Shown one piece after another: positions 5,376-7,364 of a stretch of 7,364 nucleotides of DNA (position 1 is the stretch's first letter; each line of letters opens with the position of its first letter). A program made the translations under genes and the position numbers. Source of the stretch: Syntrophaceae bacterium UBA3084 (GTDB lineage Bacteria > Desulfobacterota > Syntrophia > Syntrophales > UBA6807); assembly GCA_002367335.1 (NCBI GenBank), contig DFBI01000149.1, positions 1-7,364 of the forward strand, in the 5' to 3' direction. Under the pieces are notes generated by a model. It was not told the origin of the DNA. It worked only from the letters and a program-made list of their open reading frames with translations, and searched no databases.

Positions 5376-5405
5376 TTGCAATGATCAATACTGGAATCAT
5401 ACAAA
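5376..5405 (+). promoter_or_regulatory. Weak candidate promoter for hisA
   Basis: TTGCAA (5376-5381) and TACAAA (5400-5405) are separated by 18 bases, each a 4-of-6 match. The 164-base gap between the lipoprotein gene and hisA is the longest inside this cluster apart from the one before yqeY, and leaves room for internal initiation. TATATA at 5411-5416 is another possible -10 box. The evidence is thin. Confidence 0.25.
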
Positions 5406-5508
5406 ACTTTTATATATGTTTGCCCTTTGCATCTCACCGTAAAGTCGCAAAGATCGCGGTAGATTGCCACTGCAAAATTCGGATTTCATATAAGAGGAGA
5501 GATAGCGA

Positions 5509-6249
5509 ATGATTGTCATACCTGCAATAGATCTGAAAGATGGAAAGTGTGTACGTTTGCTGCAGGGCGACTTCTCGCTCGCTACCGTATATTCGGATCA
5601 CCCTGTTGAACTGGCAAAAAGCTGGCAGAAAAGAGGGGCCGAGAGAATCCATGTTGTTGACCTTGACGGCTCTAAGTCCGGTTCCCCTCAAAATGAAGAG
5701 GTTATAAGAAATCTGGTCCGGGAAATAGATATTCCTGTTCAAGTTGGTGGTGGAATCAGAAATATGAAAACCATTAAAGCATATCTCGGTATGGGGGTCA
5801 AATGGGTCATACTGGGAACAGCAGCATTGAAAGACAGAAAATTTGTTATGGAGGCCTGCGCTTCTTATGGAGAATCCATTATACTTGGTATCGATGCAAA
5901 AGAAGGGGAGATACTGGTTGAGGGGTGGACGGAAGAAACAGGCCGATCTGTTGTGGAGATAGCTAAGAGTTATGAAGGCCTTGGCGTAAATGCAATAGTA
6001 TATACCGATATCAAACGGGACGGTATGGAAGTGGGTGTAAATATTGAAAATACGAAGAATCTTGCCGAGTCTGTGGATATTTCTGTTATTGCGTCAGGTG
6101 GGGTGTCAGGGCTGAAGGACATTGAGGAACTTCTTAGAGTTGAAAGCTTTGGGGTAATTGGTGTTATTGCAGGAAAGGCCCTTTATAGCGGGGCATTACG
6201 CCTGGAAGATGCAATAGAAATGGCTTTAAGCTCCGAGTTTAAAGTTTAA
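5509..6249 (+). CDS. hisA: ProFAR isomerase (HisA)
   Basis: HisA is a TIM-barrel enzyme that isomerises ProFAR to PRFAR, the fourth step of histidine synthesis. The 246-residue length is typical. D8 in IPAIDLKDGKCVRL is the expected catalytic base, and D129 in LGIDAKEG the expected general acid. The two phosphate-binding loops are VQVGGGIRN (77-85) and IASGGVSGLKDI near the C-terminus. YTDIKRDGM matches the active-site region of HisA rather than HisF. GAGGAG (5494-5499) lies 9 bases before the ATG. It is not adjacent to hisH or hisF, its usual neighbours; a lipoprotein gene precedes it and a HIT-family gene follows after 57 bases. The last codons run into an AAGTTTAAAG repeat tract. Confidence 0.96.
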   Translation: MIVIPAIDLKDGKCVRLLQGDFSLATVYSDHPVELAKSWQKRGAERIHVVDLDGSKSGSPQNEEVIRNLVREIDIPVQVGGGIRNMKTIKAYLGMGVKWVILGTAALKDRKFVMEACASYGESIILGIDAKEGEILVEGWTEETGRSVVEIAKSYEGLGVNAIVYTDIKRDGMEVGVNIENTKNLAESVDISVIASGGVSGLKDIEELLRVESFGVIGVIAGKALYSGALRLEDAIEMALSSEFKV

Positions 6250-6257
6250 AGTTTTTG
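6237..6257 (+). repeat. AAGTTTA tandem repeat at the hisA 3' end
   Basis: The 7-base unit AGTTTAA recurs in register across 6237-6255 and supplies the last two codons and stop of hisA before ending in TTTTT. The wording recalls the AAGTTTGAAGT tract at 516-557. It is not preceded by a stem, so it is not a good terminator. Confidence 0.5.
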
Positions 6258-6306
6258 TGCGAAGTGGGCTATTGGAGGTTTTGCTGACGGATAAGGAGGT
6301 AAATAA

Positions 6307-6651
6307 ATGGAAGATTGTATATTTTGCAAAATTGCCAAGGGAGAAATACCCTGTAACAAGGTGTATGAAAATGACAGAATCCTGGCGTTTGATGACATTA
6401 CGCCTATGGCCCCGGTGCACGTTATCATTATCCCTAAGCAGCATATTCCCACATTGATGGATGTATCTCATGAAAATATGGATATAATAGGTGATATATT
6501 TTCTGCCGTCGAGGAAGTGGCAAGAATCAAGAAAATCGACAAGAGGGGGTTCAGAACTGTCATAAACTGTAATGAAGAAGGCGGACAGGTCATCTTTCAC
6601 CTTCACTTGCATGTATTGGGCGGCGAAAAATTGAAAGATGATCTTGCCTGA
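6307..6651 (+). CDS. hinT: HIT-family nucleotide hydrolase (HinT/PKCI-like)
   Basis: HinT proteins are small dimeric cytoplasmic hydrolases of purine nucleoside phosphoramidates and acyl-adenylates. The 114-residue product has the histidine triad HLHLHVLGG, with H98, H100 and H102; by analogy with human HINT1 the nucleophile is H100. CIFC (C4 and C7), together with H46 of PKQH, matches the zinc site of bacterial PKCI-type members. APVHVIIIPKQH (35-46) is also typical. The C-terminus is somewhat unusual: after LGGEKLKDD it ends at once and lacks the LGWPPG-like tail common in the family. AAGGAGGT (6293-6300) lies 6 bases before the ATG, an excellent ribosome binding site. It follows hisA by 57 bases on the same strand and is probably co-transcribed. 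HIT genes near his genes occur in other deltaproteobacteria. Confidence 0.94.
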   Translation: MEDCIFCKIAKGEIPCNKVYENDRILAFDDITPMAPVHVIIIPKQHIPTLMDVSHENMDIIGDIFSAVEEVARIKKIDKRGFRTVINCNEEGGQVIFHLHLHVLGGEKLKDDLA

Positions 6652-6683
6652 TGTTTCATTTGATAAAAAACCTACATGAAGAA

Positions 6684-6711
6684 TTGACAATTTACCAAAA
6701 GTAAATAAATT
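6684..6711 (+). promoter_or_regulatory. Candidate promoter for the yqeY-family gene
   Basis: A perfect -35 TTGACA (6684-6689) is followed after 16 bases by TAAATT (6706-6711), a 4-of-6 match to -10. It lies in the AT-rich 168-base gap after hinT, so yqeY is probably transcribed separately from the his cluster. Transcription would start just upstream of the inverted repeat at 6718-6768. Confidence 0.45.
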
Positions 6712-6717
6712 AAATTT

Positions 6718-6768
6718 TGAACATACTTTTTTACATGGTCATTTGATAGTGACATGTGAAATTGTTCA
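6718..6768. repeat. Nested inverted repeat upstream of yqeY
   Basis: ACATGGTCA (6733-6741) and TGACATGT (6750-6757) pair with one bulged G around an 8-base loop. The stem can extend outward through a T run (6729-6732) against GAAA (6758-6761). TGAACA (6718-6723) and TGTTCA (6763-6768) form an outer pair. The structure would lie in the 5' untranslated leader if the promoter at 6684-6711 is used. It could be an operator or an RNA hairpin. The 10-mer TCATTTGATA at 6739-6748 overlaps the inner arm and its loop, and also occurs at 6656-6665. Confidence 0.5.
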
Positions 6769-6819
6769 TATTTTGGAGTTATGTTGCCAAACCAATAGCG
6801 TGATAACAAGGGTAAATCT

Positions 6820-7266
6820 ATGGATATTATAATAAAGAAAATTGAAAGTGGAATGGTTCAAGCAGCCAAGAGTAAAGATAAATTAAGATTGTCTGCACTT
6901 CGCCTGGCTAAGGCGGCGTTGCACAATATGGAAATCGATTTGCGAAGGGAACTCAAAGAGGAAGAGATCCTCCAGGTATTATCTTCCATGGTAAAGCAGA
7001 GAAAGGATTCTATCGAACAATTCAGAAACGGGGGGAGATTGGATCTTGTTAAAAAGGAAGAAGATGAGTTACAGGTTATTCAGGAGTTTATGCCTGAACA
7101 GCTTTCCGAAGAGCAAATAGAGGCAGAAATATCAAAGATGATAGCTAAGATAGGTGCGACGGGTATCCGTGATATGGGTAAGGTGATGAAAGCGCTTATG
7201 CCAAAGTTTACGGGTAAAGCCGATGGTAAGCTTGTAAGTGAAAAAGTTAAGGCAATGTTAACCTAA
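6820..7266 (+). CDS. yqeY: GatB/YqeY domain protein
   Basis: The 148-residue product is full length for the YqeY family, whose C-terminal part resembles the tail domain of the GatB subunit of Asp/Glu-tRNA amidotransferase. The cellular role is not settled. Residues 1-90 form the helical N-terminal part, with the family-like RLSALRLAKAALHN (23-36) and VKQRKDSIEQFRNGGR (58-73). The C-terminal part contains EEDELQVIQEFMPEQLSE and ends MGKVMKALMPKFTGKADGKLV. The likely ribosome binding site is AAGGG (6808-6812), about 7 bases before the ATG, weaker than those of its neighbours. In many bacteria yqeY lies near rpsU and dnaG; here it follows hinT and the next gene lies beyond the window. Confidence 0.94.
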   Translation: MDIIIKKIESGMVQAAKSKDKLRLSALRLAKAALHNMEIDLRRELKEEEILQVLSSMVKQRKDSIEQFRNGGRLDLVKKEEDELQVIQEFMPEQLSEEQIEAEISKMIAKIGATGIRDMGKVMKALMPKFTGKADGKLVSEKVKAMLT

Positions 7267-7281
7267 TGCGGCAAAGCCGCA
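7267..7281 (+). other. Short hairpin directly after the yqeY stop
   Basis: TGCGGC (7267-7272) and GCCGCA (7276-7281) form a perfect 6-bp stem with an AAA loop, starting one base after the stop codon. It is GC-rich like a terminator stem, but the bases after it (AAGTTATCA) are not a T run. It may protect the 3' end or take part in Rho-independent termination only weakly. Confidence 0.35.
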
Positions 7282-7342
7282 AAGTTATCAGGGGTCAGTA
7301 AAAGACAGCTACCACCCATTGGGCTTTTGGCACAATCAAGCA

Positions 7343-7351
7343 TGTTATAAA
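7343..7351 (+). promoter_or_regulatory. Candidate extended -10 promoter at the right edge
   Basis: TGTTATAAA (7343-7351) is a 5-of-6 -10 box with the TG extension. No good -35 box lies at normal spacing; TTGGCA at 7327-7332 is only 13 bases away. If real it would serve a gene beyond the window. Confidence 0.3.
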
Positions 7352-7364
7352 ACCCCCGCTGATC

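Noticed and set aside
6226..6690. 154-codon minus-strand frame across the end of hisA and hinT
   Set aside because: It is antisense to the histidine-triad gene, with no conserved motif or ribosome binding site.
7328..7343. Sigma-54-like TGGCAC followed by GC
   Set aside because: The GG and GC are separated by 9 bases rather than the strict 10, and the TTGCA element is missing.
1..7364. CRISPR array, transposase or prophage remnant
   Set aside because: No regularly spaced repeat-spacer series, insertion-sequence ends or phage-like coding region was seen.

Overview
The window reads as a bacterial chromosome segment with moderate to low GC and ordinary housekeeping content. Three things point loosely to a deltaproteobacterium-like lineage (Desulfobacterota/Syntrophia sensu lato): monofunctional HisI and HisB, a long-form HisG, and a coiled-coil zinc-ribbon gene beside rnhA and a type-A RNase P RNA. 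The assignment is an inference from gene families and style, not from a database match. I see no phage, transposase, CRISPR or defence gene.

The two halves diverge from about 2354-2702. The left half is on the minus strand, read right to left: a two-helix membrane protein with a Lys/Glu-rich tail (2353-2030), a CAU-anticodon tRNA with encoded CCA (1915-1840), an intrinsic terminator (1742-1711), a coiled-coil zinc-ribbon protein (1682-960), an overlapping RNase HI gene (985-563), and the RNase P RNA gene rnpB (about 513-109). A palindromic repeat cluster follows at 19-72. This half is concerned mainly with RNA processing and translation.

The right half is on the plus strand. It holds hisI, hisG and hisB, almost touching. 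A lipoprotein gene of unknown function comes next, then hisA, a HIT-family hydrolase gene (hinT-like) and a yqeY-family gene. HisG, HisI, HisA and HisB catalyse steps 1, 3, 4 and 6-7 of histidine synthesis. HisE, HisH, HisF, HisC, HisD and HisN are not in the window, so the pathway must be completed elsewhere. The lipoprotein stands between hisB and hisA, where many bacteria have hisH, and hinT follows hisA, where hisF is usual.

The most striking non-coding structure is a long inverted repeat at 2607-2677, about 27 pairs, ending 25 bases before the hisI start codon. Other intergenic structures are a GTTAAC-centred near-palindrome (2442-2464), a nested inverted repeat before yqeY (6718-6768), and AAGTTTRAAG-type repeat tracts beside rnpB and at the 3' end of hisA. 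I found no convincing new multi-gene system. The best candidates for follow-up are the hisI leader hairpin, the lipoprotein inside the his cluster, and the terminator lying directly upstream of the TTG-started zinc-ribbon gene.
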